This document shows, piece after piece, positions 51,692 to 59,042 of a DNA stretch of 64,000 nt. Position 1 is the stretch's first letter, and every line of letters begins with the position of its first letter. The notes below the pieces were generated by a model. It did no database searches. It had not been told where the DNA came from and saw only the letters and a list, made by a program, of their open reading frames with translations. The stretch spans positions 4,176,029-4,240,028 of the forward strand of contig NZ_CP007440.1 in assembly GCF_001579845.1 (NCBI RefSeq), read 5' to 3'. The DNA is from Rhodoplanes sp. Z2-YC6860 (GTDB taxonomy: Bacteria; Pseudomonadota; Alphaproteobacteria; Rhizobiales; Xanthobacteraceae). The position numbers were made by a program, and so were the translations under genes.

Positions 51692-52882
51692 TCAGAGCAG
51701 TGCGGCTTTTGACAGATCCGCTATCACCGCGGCTGCGTTGGTGTCTGCCTTTCGCGTTCGCTTTGCATAAGTCCGGAGCAGCACGGCCGGATCGTGGCCG
51801 CAGCGGGCTGCGACCACGTGTACCGGCACGCCCTTGTCCAGCAGGATGGTTTCATGACTTCCGCGCAGGTCATGGAAACGCAGCTTCGGGAAGCCGAGGC
51901 GGGCGGCGTTGCGGACAAACTCGTGCGTGATGACATGCGGCGCGCGCAAACGCGTCAAATCGATTGCCCCGTGGTCCGGAGCTCCGGGAAACATCAGCGC
52001 GCCTTCTGGCAAACGGACCAGAGAAAGGTCAACGTCGAGTCCGTCGGGCACGCCGGCCACGAGGCGTAAATGCTTCGCACGTTCAGCAACCAGGAGTGCC
52101 AGCAGGCCAGCGTCAATCTCTATTGTGCGGCGGCCGCGTGCCGTCTTCGGCTCCTTGACGCGGCGCCCGAACTTCTTCGTCTTCTCCAGCGCGCGCTCGA
52201 TCCGTAACGTTTTCTTCGCGGGATCCAAATCGGACCAACGTAGGGCAAGTATTTCGTTGCGGCGCGCGCCTGTGTAAGCCGCGATAGCGATGATTGGGTA
52301 AAGGGTCGAGTCCCGAAAGCCCTGAACGAGGTGTGCTAGCTGTTCTTCGTCGAGCACCTGCCCGTGGTTGCTTTCGCCAGGGGAGGGAAGTTTCTCGGCG
52401 CGATCAATTGGATTGGCGAAGATGATGCCCTTACGCGTCGCGGCACTCAGGCAAGCATTGAATACGGTGTGCACATGGTGGGCTGTGCGGGGAGCCATCG
52501 TGGGCTCGAGCTTTTCGTACAGCTTATCGACGTCCATCGAAGACAATTTCTGAATTTTCGTCGGACCCAGTGTCGGCACCACGTGGCAATTCAGAAGTTC
52601 GCTGTAGCGCTCGTGGGTTCGTGGACCGGCCTTCTTCTTTCGGCGGCCCGGCGCACCAATTGAAAGCCAATGCGCGATCCACTGGCCGACGGTCATCTGG
52701 TCCGGCTCAATATGTTCGCCGGTATCGCCGCTGCGAATTAGGCGACGGAGTTCAGTCTTGGCACCGGCTCGATTGCCGTGGAACGTTTTCGAGTAGCGCT
52801 TGCCGTTCAACCGATAGCGCAGGCGGAAGGTGTCCGGTCCGCGTTCATCAATGCCGCCGTCGCCGTGCTCTCGCCGCTTCAT
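51692..52882 (-). CDS. Tyrosine recombinase (phage integrase)
   Basis: 396 residues. An N-terminal arm-binding domain (SKTFHGNRAGAKTELRRLI) is followed by a core-binding SAM-like domain (about 63-150) and the catalytic domain. Active-site residues can be read: Arg207 (AYTGARRNE), His337-x-x-Arg340 (FHDLRG), His363 (RCGHDPAV) and nucleophile Tyr372 (LRTYAKR). It would integrate the element at the tRNA-Ser gene lying 170 bases from its 3' end. Its ATG overlaps the stop of the RHH protein gene (ATGA), so the two are expressed together. Confidence 0.93.
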   Translation of the reverse strand: MKRREHGDGGIDERGPDTFRLRYRLNGKRYSKTFHGNRAGAKTELRRLIRSGDTGEHIEPDQMTVGQWIAHWLSIGAPGRRKKKAGPRTHERYSELLNCHVVPTLGPTKIQKLSSMDVDKLYEKLEPTMAPRTAHHVHTVFNACLSAATRKGIIFANPIDRAEKLPSPGESNHGQVLDEEQLAHLVQGFRDSTLYPIIAIAAYTGARRNEILALRWSDLDPAKKTLRIERALEKTKKFGRRVKEPKTARGRRTIEIDAGLLALLVAERAKHLRLVAGVPDGLDVDLSLVRLPEGALMFPGAPDHGAIDLTRLRAPHVITHEFVRNAARLGFPKLRFHDLRGSHETILLDKGVPVHVVAARCGHDPAVLLRTYAKRTRKADTNAAAVIADLSKAALL

Positions 52883-53463
52883 TTGCGTTCCGCCTTCTGT
52901 TTGGTAACCGCGCGAATCCTTGCAACGAGGTCGCTTCCTAGATCGCGTCGCAACTTGGGTGCGCGGGCTATCGCTGTCGCGCTCGTTGGCTCGTCGGATG
53001 CGATCTCCGCCAGGATGCCGTTGGCAATCCCCGTGCCCATGGCTCCTATCAAGGCTTGCACATCGATACCTTTGGCGGTGCCTTTGAACGCTGCTGGCAG
53101 CTCGACCGCACCCGGCGGCCGCAAAGCCTCAAAGATGTGCTGAGCGGCGGCTACCGCTTGACTGAAGGCGAAGGGCTCATCCCACCATTTTGCAGCCCTG
53201 CCGGCATCGAAGGTCGACGCGAAACCAGCGGAATATCCCGCGGCATTCATAGCTGCAGCGACGGCAAGTAAGCCCGGCACGAACGTCTGATCCGTATCGT
53301 CGGGGCTCGTTAGTGAGTTCTCCAGTCGCGCAATTATCTCTGCGGTCAGTGTTCGTCCGCTTGCCGCGCGGGCCGCATCCAGCCGCGCCCGAAGCTCGGG
53401 AGCCACGCGAAGATTGATCGGCGTAGTAGTCCGGCCGTCTGGACCTTTGGCTTTCTTCCCCAT
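52879..53463 (-). CDS. Arc-type RHH DNA-binding protein upstream of integrase
   Basis: 194 residues. The N-terminal 50 (GRTTTPINLRVAPELRARLDAARAASGRTLTAEIIARLENSL) form a ribbon-helix-helix of the Arc/CopG class. The remaining 140 are an Ala-rich helical domain of unknown role. It overlaps the integrase by four bases. Together with the divergent HTH gene it probably controls integrase expression or excision. A palindrome in the divergent region (53483-53502) is a candidate operator. Confidence 0.7.
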   Translation of the reverse strand: MGKKAKGPDGRTTTPINLRVAPELRARLDAARAASGRTLTAEIIARLENSLTSPDDTDQTFVPGLLAVAAAMNAAGYSAGFASTFDAGRAAKWWDEPFAFSQAVAAAQHIFEALRPPGAVELPAAFKGTAKGIDVQALIGAMGTGIANGILAEIASDEPTSATAIARAPKLRRDLGSDLVARIRAVTKQKAERK

Positions 53464-53482
53464 TGGAACCTCGTCTCGTGTG

Positions 53483-53502
53483 AGTGTTCACGTGTACACA
53501 CT
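53483..53502. promoter_or_regulatory. Imperfect palindrome in the divergent regulator region
   Basis: Within the 143 bases between the RHH and HTH genes, AGTGT and ACACT form outer arms around CACGTG and GTGTACAC (53492-53499). This symmetry suggests binding of a dimeric regulator such as the RHH protein. No experimental support; identified by eye. Confidence 0.4.
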
Positions 53503-53606
53503 TACGATGTGAGTTGCAACCAAATCTGTGCCGTTTTAGGTCGATGTGTGCAAATTATTATTTTATTGGTGCACGTGGGTTCAAACTGTGCGGAGGCTAT
53601 CTGGCG

Positions 53607-53795
53607 ATGGAAACCGAGCATGACGGAACGTCCAGTGAGGTGGTCTTGCAGCCTCATGTCTTGACGGTCGAGGAATGGGCGGCGCGCATGCGCATCAGCC
53701 GCACCGCCGCCTACGCTGCTATTAGGAACGGCGATGTGAAGGTGATCCGGATCGGCCGAACGATCCGAATTCCGAACAAGCCCGCGGCGGCTTAG
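53607..53795 (+). CDS. Excisionase-type helix-turn-helix protein
   Basis: 62 residues containing LTVEEWAARMRISRTAAYAAIRNGDVKVIRIGRTIRIP, the MerR/Xis-like winged helix of the excisionase family (DNA-binding HTH_17). It lies divergent from the integrase operon. GGAGG precedes ATG 53607 at a spacing of ten. Role is likely as excisionase or transcriptional control of the element; the family is secure. Confidence 0.8.
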   Translation: METEHDGTSSEVVLQPHVLTVEEWAARMRISRTAAYAAIRNGDVKVIRIGRTIRIPNKPAAA

Positions 53796-53797
53796 CG

Positions 53798-53932
53798 ATG
53801 ATGATCCGCCCCGTCGTCGCTTCCCTGGTCGTCTATCGTGAGATCGATTGCTGCGTCGTTTGGTGGCGCGGGGATTTGCTGGGCATCTGTTTCACAGGAA
53901 ACACCCCCTTGCTGGCGAGGGCGCCAGCATGA
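53798..53932 (+). CDS. Small phage protein, 44 residues
   Basis: An open frame whose ATG pair begins two bases after the HTH gene stop and whose TGA overlaps the next ATG (ATGA). The sequence is hydrophobic in the middle with Cys-rich stretches (EIDCCVVWWRGDLLGICF). No signal peptide or known motif. The chain of overlaps suggests that it is translated, but there is no independent evidence. Confidence 0.45.
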   Translation: MMIRPVVASLVVYREIDCCVVWWRGDLLGICFTGNTPLLARAPA

Positions 53933-54114
53933 AGCGGGGGCAGCACCACACCGCCGAGACGATCGAGATTATGCGCGCGCGGAATATGGCGTTCTGGACG
54001 CCAGAGAAGCGCGCGGAACAGTCTGAGCGCACCCGCAAGCGTATGGCCCGCGCCGGCGTGAGCCAGCGCATCCGTAACGGCATGCGCCGGGCTGCACTCC
54101 GAGAATTTGCGTGA
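53929..54114 (+). CDS. Small basic phage protein
   Basis: 61 residues, strongly basic. HHTAETIEIMRARNMAFWTPEKRAEQSERTRKRMAR resembles the short NUMOD3-like nuclease-associated motifs, with helical Arg-rich repeats, and may bind DNA. The ATG overlaps the previous stop by four bases. Function unknown. Confidence 0.5.
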   Translation: MKRGQHHTAETIEIMRARNMAFWTPEKRAEQSERTRKRMARAGVSQRIRNGMRRAALREFA

Positions 54115-54177
54115 ACCGCGTTCCCACCAACCAAAAGAAAATGGCCGGGCGCCACGAAAGCGCACCGGCCAAGTTTG

Positions 54178-55266
54178 GTGAATGCAGTGCCGGAGATATC
54201 TGATCCGTCGAACGATTGCAACGCGGCGGACGTTTGCACGCCCATTTCCTACGCCGATCTCGGTCTCACCGAAGAAGAGGCCGCGCGCGCCGTCGCGACT
54301 GCTGCCGAATTGGCCGGCAAGAGTGATGCCGAAATCCATGAAATGGCGGCGGCGCAGGTGAACGCCATGGAGCGGCTGATGGAGTCGCTGGTCGATGAAC
54401 TTTATCAGGCTAGCCCCATAAAGCGCCGGAGGGCCACCAAGGTTGATGTCGAGGCTCGTCGCGCGGCCCTCTACTGCATCTTGAAAGAGATGAAGCCGAT
54501 GACGGTGCGGCAGGTCTACTACCAGGCGACCGTCCGTGGCGTCGTTGAGAAGACCGAGGCCGGTTACACCAAAGTGCAAACCGATCTGGTGCACATGCGC
54601 CGGACCGGCTGGGTGCCGTACCAGTGGCTCGCCGACAACACGAGGTGGCAACGCAAACCCAACACCTTCAACAACATTCAGGAAGCGCTCGAAGAGACGG
54701 CCCAATTCTATCGAAAGGCGTTGTGGTCGAACGTCGACGCCTATGTCGAGATCTGGCTCGAGAAGGACGCCCTGGCCGGCGTCGTCCTTCCGGTGACATC
54801 GAAGTATGACGTTCCTCTCATGGTGGCGCGCGGGTATGCGAGCTTGTCGTTCCTTCACAGCGCGGCCGAGGCAATCCGCGATCTGGATCGTCCCACCTAC
54901 ATCTACCACCTCGGCGACTTCGATCCGTCCGGAGTCAATGCCGGCGAAAAGATCGAACAGACGCTGAAGGAACTCGCGCCCGACTCGGAAATCCATTTCG
55001 AGCGGATCGCAGTGACCCCCGCTCAAATCGATATGTGGTGCCTCCCGACTCGCCCCACGAAGTCGTCAGATACGCGTTCAAAGAACTTCGGTGATGTGTC
55101 GGTCGAACTGGACGCGATTGCGCCGCAGGACTTGCGCGACATAGTCCAAGAGGTCATCGAACGACATCTGCCGCCACAGCAATTCGAGGTTCTGAAAGAA
55201 GCGGAGCGCAGCGAGCGTCTGCTGCTGTCAGCCTTCGTCAAACAGGCGGAGATGGGGAATGGCTGA
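54178..55266 (+). CDS. Topoisomerase VI A-subunit/Spo11-like protein of the prophage
   Basis: 362 residues. A DNA-cleavage-type region reads MTVRQVYYQATVRG, with Tyr115/Tyr116 in the position of the catalytic Tyr of the Spo11/TopoVIA T-x-R-x-x-Y-Y motif. A TOPRIM domain follows: EIWLEKDALAGVVL (Glu196) and YIYHLGDFDPSGVNAGEKIEQ with D248-x-D250 and Gly253. The order of 5Y-CAP-like domain then TOPRIM matches the type IIB topoisomerase A subunit and its mobile-element relatives (Mini-A type). No B-subunit (GHKL ATPase) gene is visible. Start codon is uncertain: GTG 54178, TTG 54175 or GTG 54187; numbering here starts from 54175. It precedes the initiator gene. Confidence 0.65.
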   Translation: MNAVPEISDPSNDCNAADVCTPISYADLGLTEEEAARAVATAAELAGKSDAEIHEMAAAQVNAMERLMESLVDELYQASPIKRRRATKVDVEARRAALYCILKEMKPMTVRQVYYQATVRGVVEKTEAGYTKVQTDLVHMRRTGWVPYQWLADNTRWQRKPNTFNNIQEALEETAQFYRKALWSNVDAYVEIWLEKDALAGVVLPVTSKYDVPLMVARGYASLSFLHSAAEAIRDLDRPTYIYHLGDFDPSGVNAGEKIEQTLKELAPDSEIHFERIAVTPAQIDMWCLPTRPTKSSDTRSKNFGDVSVELDAIAPQDLRDIVQEVIERHLPPQQFEVLKEAERSERLLLSAFVKQAEMGNG

Positions 55267-55295
55267 TTCTGCTAACAACGAGCGGGCCGACAGCG

Positions 55296-56078
55296 ATGGC
55301 AGATGATCATCGCTCCTCAGAAGAGCGGGCCTTCGACATCAGGAAAGCGCAGCTCCGGAGCTGCGCAGTGTTCGACGTGACGATGGTCCCGAGCCATCGT
55401 CTGATCGTCTTTACCGTGGCTGATCTCATCAACTTTCGTTTGGGCTACAGCTATCCGTCTCAAAAATATCTCAGCAACATTTTAGGCCTCAGCCTCCGCA
55501 CCGTGCGTGATGCCGGTAAGCCGTTGGCGCAATACTTCGACGTTGAAGTTGTCGGCCGGGCTCACCGCTACCATCCGCGATGGGCCGATATAGCGGCGAA
55601 ATATGCCGCTATTCAGTCTCGAACAGCGGCAAAACCTGCCGCTGTTCAGGAACCGACGGAGGCAAAATCCGCCCCTATCATCGCACTGACAGCGGCAAAA
55701 CCTGCCGCTGTCAGTCATGAAACAGAGGCAGATTTTTCCACGATAGCGGCAACTTCTTCCGCAAATAGCGGCAAAATCCGCCCCCTATCCTTCTATAATC
55801 CTACTAAAGATCCTGTGGTGTTGTTGAACGCCAAAGCTGGCGATCCGGATCAGCAGCGCTGGACTTTCGTCAAAAGCAGGCTGTCGAGCAACGTTTTCAA
55901 CCGGGTCGAGCTGATCCAGATTTGGGAAGACGAAGTGATGCTGCGGGCGCCATCGGCGCTGCTGCACTCGCGGATCGAGAACGAATTTCACAGTCAGCTT
56001 GCAATTGCCTGGGAGCGCCAACTCGGCTTCCCTGTGAAAATTGTCGTGCTCCCGCCGATGGCAGTGGCTGCCGAATGA
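55296..56078 (+). CDS. Replication initiator-like protein (wHTH plus DnaA-N-like domain)
   Basis: 260 residues. The N-terminal part (LIVFTVADLINFRLGYSYPSQKYLSNILGLSLRTVRDAGKPL, about 36-79) is a winged-helix domain as in phage initiators. Residues 98-163 are a low-complexity linker of 11-residue repeats (AAKPAAV, EAKSAPI, AAKPAAV) encoded by palindromic 33-bp units. The C-terminal domain (DQQRWTFVKSRLSSNVFNRVELIQIWEDEVMLRAPSALLHSRIENEFHSQL) resembles the DnaA N-terminal domain that recruits helicase. The arrangement parallels lambda O, which binds iterons inside its own gene. No helicase loader gene is obvious nearby. Confidence 0.65.
   Translation: MADDHRSSEERAFDIRKAQLRSCAVFDVTMVPSHRLIVFTVADLINFRLGYSYPSQKYLSNILGLSLRTVRDAGKPLAQYFDVEVVGRAHRYHPRWADIAAKYAAIQSRTAAKPAAVQEPTEAKSAPIIALTAAKPAAVSHETEADFSTIAATSSANSGKIRPLSFYNPTKDPVVLLNAKAGDPDQQRWTFVKSRLSSNVFNRVELIQIWEDEVMLRAPSALLHSRIENEFHSQLAIAWERQLGFPVKIVVLPPMAVAAE
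55590..55788 (+). other. Iteron array: probable intragenic replication origin
   Basis: Palindromic units with 7-base central spacers lie at exact 33-bp intervals, centred at 55601, 55634, 55667 and 55700, with weaker copies near 55733, 55753 and 55776. The best are CTGACAGCGGC-N7-GCCGCTGTCAG (55686-55714), GAACAGCGGC-N7-GCCGCTGTTC (55621-55647) and ATAGCGGC-N7-GCCGCTAT (55590-55612). The spacer is AAAACCT in the two best copies. A lower-GC stretch with CTATAATCC follows at 55790-55812. The 33-bp spacing is about three helical turns and three 11-residue codon blocks. Lambda has the same layout in gene O. Confidence 0.65.
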
Positions 56079-56503
56079 GCTCTCCTCCGACAGCGACACC
56101 GTCACAACTGCCCGACCAGATCACCGAAGCGGTAGTTCGCCTCGAGCCGTGGGCAACCGAGTTTGCTCGTGAGGTCTTGGTCAACGGCCTGCGGCGTCCA
56201 GCGCCACAGCGCCGCTTGCGTCGTCTCCGCCTGCGTGCACTCGCTGAGGGGTTGGCACGAGATTTGGCGCCGATCAGCGAGCGCGGATTGGCAGCTTTGC
56301 TGTCCGATGCAGGCCGGCATCTGCAGGCGGGTCACAGCAAATTGCCGGATCGCGGGGTCCTCGCGCGCCTCGACCATGCCGATCGGCTCGAACTCACTGA
56401 AAGCTTGCGCGCGATTCTAGCTCTGTCCGAGAGCAATTGGCCGAAGTTCGGCGGAATGCGCCGCATTCTCAAAGGGATAGCTGGCCACTTTTCCCCCGAT
56501 TGA
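56075..56503 (+). CDS. Unknown phage protein
   Basis: 142 residues, helical and Arg-rich (LRRPAPQRRLRRLRLRALAEGLARDL), ending in LSESNWPKFGGMRRILKGIAGHFSPD. The ATG overlaps the initiator stop (ATGA), so it is translated with it. The position right after an initiator is where phages often encode a helicase loader or primase partner, but no Walker motif is present. I do not recognise a family. Confidence 0.55.
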   Translation: MSSPPTATPSQLPDQITEAVVRLEPWATEFAREVLVNGLRRPAPQRRLRRLRLRALAEGLARDLAPISERGLAALLSDAGRHLQAGHSKLPDRGVLARLDHADRLELTESLRAILALSESNWPKFGGMRRILKGIAGHFSPD

Positions 56504-56553
56504 AAGTAACCAGCAAACCAAGCCATTGCAAAACACAACGGAGATTGAATTCC

Positions 56554-56712
56554 ATGAACGCAGCATCGACCAAGTCTGAGATCGCGTCAGCACAGCCACT
56601 GACGTTGCAGCAGGAGCTGAGCATGTGGCTCCAGCGCTCGCTGCCGCGGGAGTTGGCCGAGGCCGAGCGGAAGGTCACTGGCCTGCGGCAGGAGCACACC
56701 TCAAGAAGCTGA
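56554..56712 (+). CDS. Small phage protein, likely 5' part of a frameshifted gene
   Basis: 52 residues: QPLTLQQELSMWLQRSLPRELAEAERKVTGLRQE. The frame stops at 56712, but the sequence continues in the +1 frame as KKLSPELMTLCASFEQAMGLLYEADAF and so on with the same helical style. See the next entry and the finding on this frameshift. Confidence 0.5.
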   Translation: MNAASTKSEIASAQPLTLQQELSMWLQRSLPRELAEAERKVTGLRQEHTSRS

Positions 56713-56723
56713 GCCCGGAATTG

Positions 56724-56879
56724 ATGACGCTGTGTGCGAGCTTCGAACAGGCGATGGGCCTGTTGTACGAGGCTGATGCCTTCGCGGCGCGGAACGGCCT
56801 GGTGCCGATGAACTACAGCCAGATCATTCACGACCTGGAGCGGCTTCGGATCTTCGCAAAGCGGTTGGCTGAAGCCTGA
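56724..56879 (+). CDS. Small phage protein, likely 3' part of a frameshifted gene
   Basis: 51 residues from ATG 56724: CASFEQAMGLLYEADAFAARNGLVPMNYSQIIHDLERLRIFAKRLAEA. The reading frame is open upstream to 56625, overlapping the previous small gene in another frame. Composition is normal. There is no clear Shine-Dalgarno before ATG 56724. Either programmed frameshifting, a real frameshift mutation, or two overlapping small genes would explain the layout. Confidence 0.45.
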   Translation: MTLCASFEQAMGLLYEADAFAARNGLVPMNYSQIIHDLERLRIFAKRLAEA

Positions 56880-57339
56880 AGCCGGGAAACTTCGATGTGC
56901 AATGAGGGCGAAGTAGCGGTCCGTCCAACAACGGGAAGTCAGCCTCCTCGGTGTTCTTGCGAGGTCAAGGCCGGCGCAGGCCGTGCGTATCTCCTCCTTT
57001 CAAGGAACTCCTGTGTCGAAGGTGGACGCGGTCAGTCCCACGTCCACCTTCGTCCACGTGGTGCCCTTGATCCTTACGACCGTGGGGCCCGACGACCGCG
57101 TGGGGCATTCGTCCGCAACGAGATGGAATTGAATAGAGAAAGCCCAAGGGGAGGGGCGGTCGCGATCTCTAGGCGGTTGGGAGCGTGGACCGGCATGGGG
57201 CTCATTCAGAGATTTTTTTGCTGTACGACGGATTTCAGACGCGTCGCCCGGTCGTGCTTTTGCAAATACCTGAGTCTTTTCAACGTTGCGCAGCATTCGC
57301 GCGACCGCGATCTGACCAATATTTTGCTGGTGGCCTGAG
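56880..57339. other. Ambiguous 460-base stretch without a convincing gene
   Basis: Open frames of 71-147 residues occur on both strands (for example plus 56895-57338 and minus 57000-57296), but none shows a motif, and their compositions are unbalanced. It contains GTCCCACGTCCACC and CCACGTGGTG, which could form a hairpin around 57036-57067. I do not call a gene here. Confidence 0.5.
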
Positions 57340-57546
57340 ATGGAAACTCGGCTGCCTCAGTTCGATCTCTTCGGTCCGGCGAGCCGCCACTGCGCTCATT
57401 GTGGAGCGCCCTTCACGTTCGTGATCTGCGGCAAGGGCCGGCCAGCGACGTTGTGTTCTGCAGCTTGCCGCCTCGAGCGAGCCAAGCGGCAGCGCAAGCA
57501 ATGGGCGGATCAGCGTCGCTGCGCCCGCAATGAGGTCGCACCATGA
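57340..57546 (+). CDS. Small zinc-finger-like phage protein
   Basis: 68 residues with CAHCGAPFTFVIC and CSAACRLERAKRQRKQW: a Cys2/Cys2-type zinc-binding knuckle followed by a basic helix. Such proteins occur in phages as small DNA- or RNA-binding factors. Its stop overlaps the next ATG (ATGA). Function unknown. Confidence 0.6.
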   Translation: METRLPQFDLFGPASRHCAHCGAPFTFVICGKGRPATLCSAACRLERAKRQRKQWADQRRCARNEVAP

Positions 57547-57878
57547 TCTCGGATGCGATCAAGCGGATAGCTGTCAGCGCCGGCGCTGATCTGCCGGGCG
57601 ATTTACCTCCCAACGAGGTGGCTGCTTTCTTGCTGCGAGAAGACGGTGGATTGACGGTGACCCTTGCGAACGGAGACGTTTTGCACACCGTCTCCAGCGA
57701 CCTGGTGCACGCCAGCGTACAAGCAGAACACCGCGCAGCGTCGTCCGATCTCGTTTCGGCAGTGAGCAAGCTGGTCGAGCTGTCCGGTGGTCGGATCGCA
57801 GTTGGTGTCACCTATCACAGGCGGCGCGTCGCGACAGGCGAAGGGTACGGCTACATCTTTGTGGAGGCTGGGCGATGA
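57543..57878 (+). CDS. Unknown phage protein
   Basis: 111 residues, alpha/beta in composition, with NGDVLHTVSSDLVHASVQAEHRAASSDLVSAVSKLVEL and a C-terminal RRRVATGEGYGYIFVEAGR. No family recognised. Overlaps both neighbours by four bases (ATGA), so it is part of one translationally linked block. Confidence 0.55.
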   Translation: MISDAIKRIAVSAGADLPGDLPPNEVAAFLLREDGGLTVTLANGDVLHTVSSDLVHASVQAEHRAASSDLVSAVSKLVELSGGRIAVGVTYHRRRVATGEGYGYIFVEAGR

Positions 57879-58180
57879 GCGACGCCGGTGAAAAATCGAC
57901 TTTGGCTCGCACTGCAGAATTGCAGGCGCAACTCGCCGACATCTTCGTTTGCCACACGGCAGACGATGCAGATCTCCGCGCCTTCTTTGGGGAGCGTCTG
58001 CGGATGATCGAGGACCGGCTCGCCGCCCTTGATGGCGGAAACGATGGCGAGGCATCCATGCGTGCGGCGCTTTACGCGGTCAACGTGCAGCGAATTTCGG
58101 CTGGCGGACAGCAGCTTCGGTTCAAGGTGCAGGGGGCCGGGCTCGACTGGGACAAGAACCGGAAGGGCAGGGTTCGCTGA
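57875..58180 (+). CDS. Unknown phage protein
   Basis: 101 residues, acidic and helical at the N-terminus (LARTAELQAQLADIFVCHTADDADLRAFFGERLRMIEDRLAAL), then a strand-rich tail ending in GLDWDKNRKGRVR. No family recognised. Overlaps the upstream gene by four bases and the prohead-protease gene by one base (TGATG). Confidence 0.55.
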   Translation: MSDAGEKSTLARTAELQAQLADIFVCHTADDADLRAFFGERLRMIEDRLAALDGGNDGEASMRAALYAVNVQRISAGGQQLRFKVQGAGLDWDKNRKGRVR

Positions 58181-58929
58181 TGAGTGCGATCGAGCTCCGC
58201 GGTTACGCGATACCCTTCAACACAACGATCTTCATCAACGGCAACTATGAGCGGGTGCTGCCCGGAGCTTTCGACGCGATGCTGGGCGACGACATCGCCT
58301 TGGCCAGCCGCAACATCGATGTGCGCGTCTTCTCACACGACGAGAATGCGGAGCGCATCGGCGATACCAAATCATCCACGCTGAGCCTCTTCTCCGACTC
58401 GGTCGGGCTGGGCTTCTCGGTGACGGTGGACGCGAGCGCATCGCCGTGGGGGTACATCTCGGCAATGACGCGCCGGTCGTGTCCGTCCGATCAATGCTCC
58501 GTCAACCTTGTGATTGAAGCGAGCAGGAAGAGCACGCATCTCGGCGAACCGCTGATTTCCGTCACCAAGGCATCCGTCGAACATATCGCGATCGTCAGTT
58601 CTGCCGCGTACGGCAAGGCAACCGGTGTGTGGCCGGTGCACTGCATCGATCATCCCGCGGCACCTTCGAGGTTGCAAAAAATGGCATCACAGTGGGAAGC
58701 CGGAAGCCGGCGGTGGTCCGAGGTGCAGGCGCAACGTCGGCGCGAGCGCGCGAGCCATTCGGCGCATAGTGGGTCTGGTCATGTCCCGCCGGCGGTTGCC
58801 GCACGACTCGCTTCCCAGCAACAGCACTTTACGAAAATGCGCCGAATGATGATCGATGCCCGCGTTCCATTCATCATGAGCCATGTGGCATGGACGAAGG
58901 CCGGCGGTTTCAAGGGCTTGGGGCGATGA
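58180..58929 (+). CDS. HK97-type prohead protease-like protein
   Basis: 249 residues. IELRGYAIPFNTTIFINGNYERVLPGAFDAML (5-35), FSHDENAERIGDT (His53), GLGFSVTVDASASPWGYIS, a Ser-containing segment near 100-108, and VEHIAIVSSAAYG (Glu134) follow the U35 prohead protease order, so His/Ser catalysis is plausible. The C-terminal 80 residues are a basic extension (RRWSEVQAQRRRERASH) without family similarity. These proteases cleave scaffold or capsid proteins during head maturation. Unusually, no portal or capsid gene follows; the next genes are an unknown and the tape measure. Confidence 0.65.
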   Translation: MSAIELRGYAIPFNTTIFINGNYERVLPGAFDAMLGDDIALASRNIDVRVFSHDENAERIGDTKSSTLSLFSDSVGLGFSVTVDASASPWGYISAMTRRSCPSDQCSVNLVIEASRKSTHLGEPLISVTKASVEHIAIVSSAAYGKATGVWPVHCIDHPAAPSRLQKMASQWEAGSRRWSEVQAQRRRERASHSAHSGSGHVPPAVAARLASQQQHFTKMRRMMIDARVPFIMSHVAWTKAGGFKGLGR

Positions 58930-58984
58930 TGTCGGAAACATGCAAATCAGAACCGCGTGACGCCGGATGTAAGCGCACGCGCTC

Positions 58985-59025
58985 GCCGAGCGGCCGGGCT
59001 ATCCCCGTGGCCTTGGCCGCTCGGC
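58985..59025. other. Long hairpin between prohead protease and the next gene
   Basis: GCCGAGCGGCC (58985-58995) and GGCCGCTCGGC (59015-59025) are exact inverted repeats with a 19-base spacer. There is no T-run after it (ATTAAAGG follows), so it is not a clear terminator; it may be an RNA-processing or regulatory structure ahead of the tape measure operon. Confidence 0.5.
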
Positions 59026-59042
59026 ATTAAAGGTTCTGCGCC

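Noticed and set aside
55590-55788. CRISPR array
   Set aside because: The repeats are internally palindromic, sit inside a coding frame, and the intervals between them are part of the same 33-bp unit rather than unique spacers. No cas genes are present.
56895-57338. 147-residue open frame on the plus strand
   Set aside because: Composition is odd, and competing frames on both strands are equally long; no motif or Shine-Dalgarno supports it.
58985-59025. Rho-independent terminator
   Set aside because: The stem is perfect but is followed by ATTAAAGG rather than a T-run, so I recorded it only as a hairpin.
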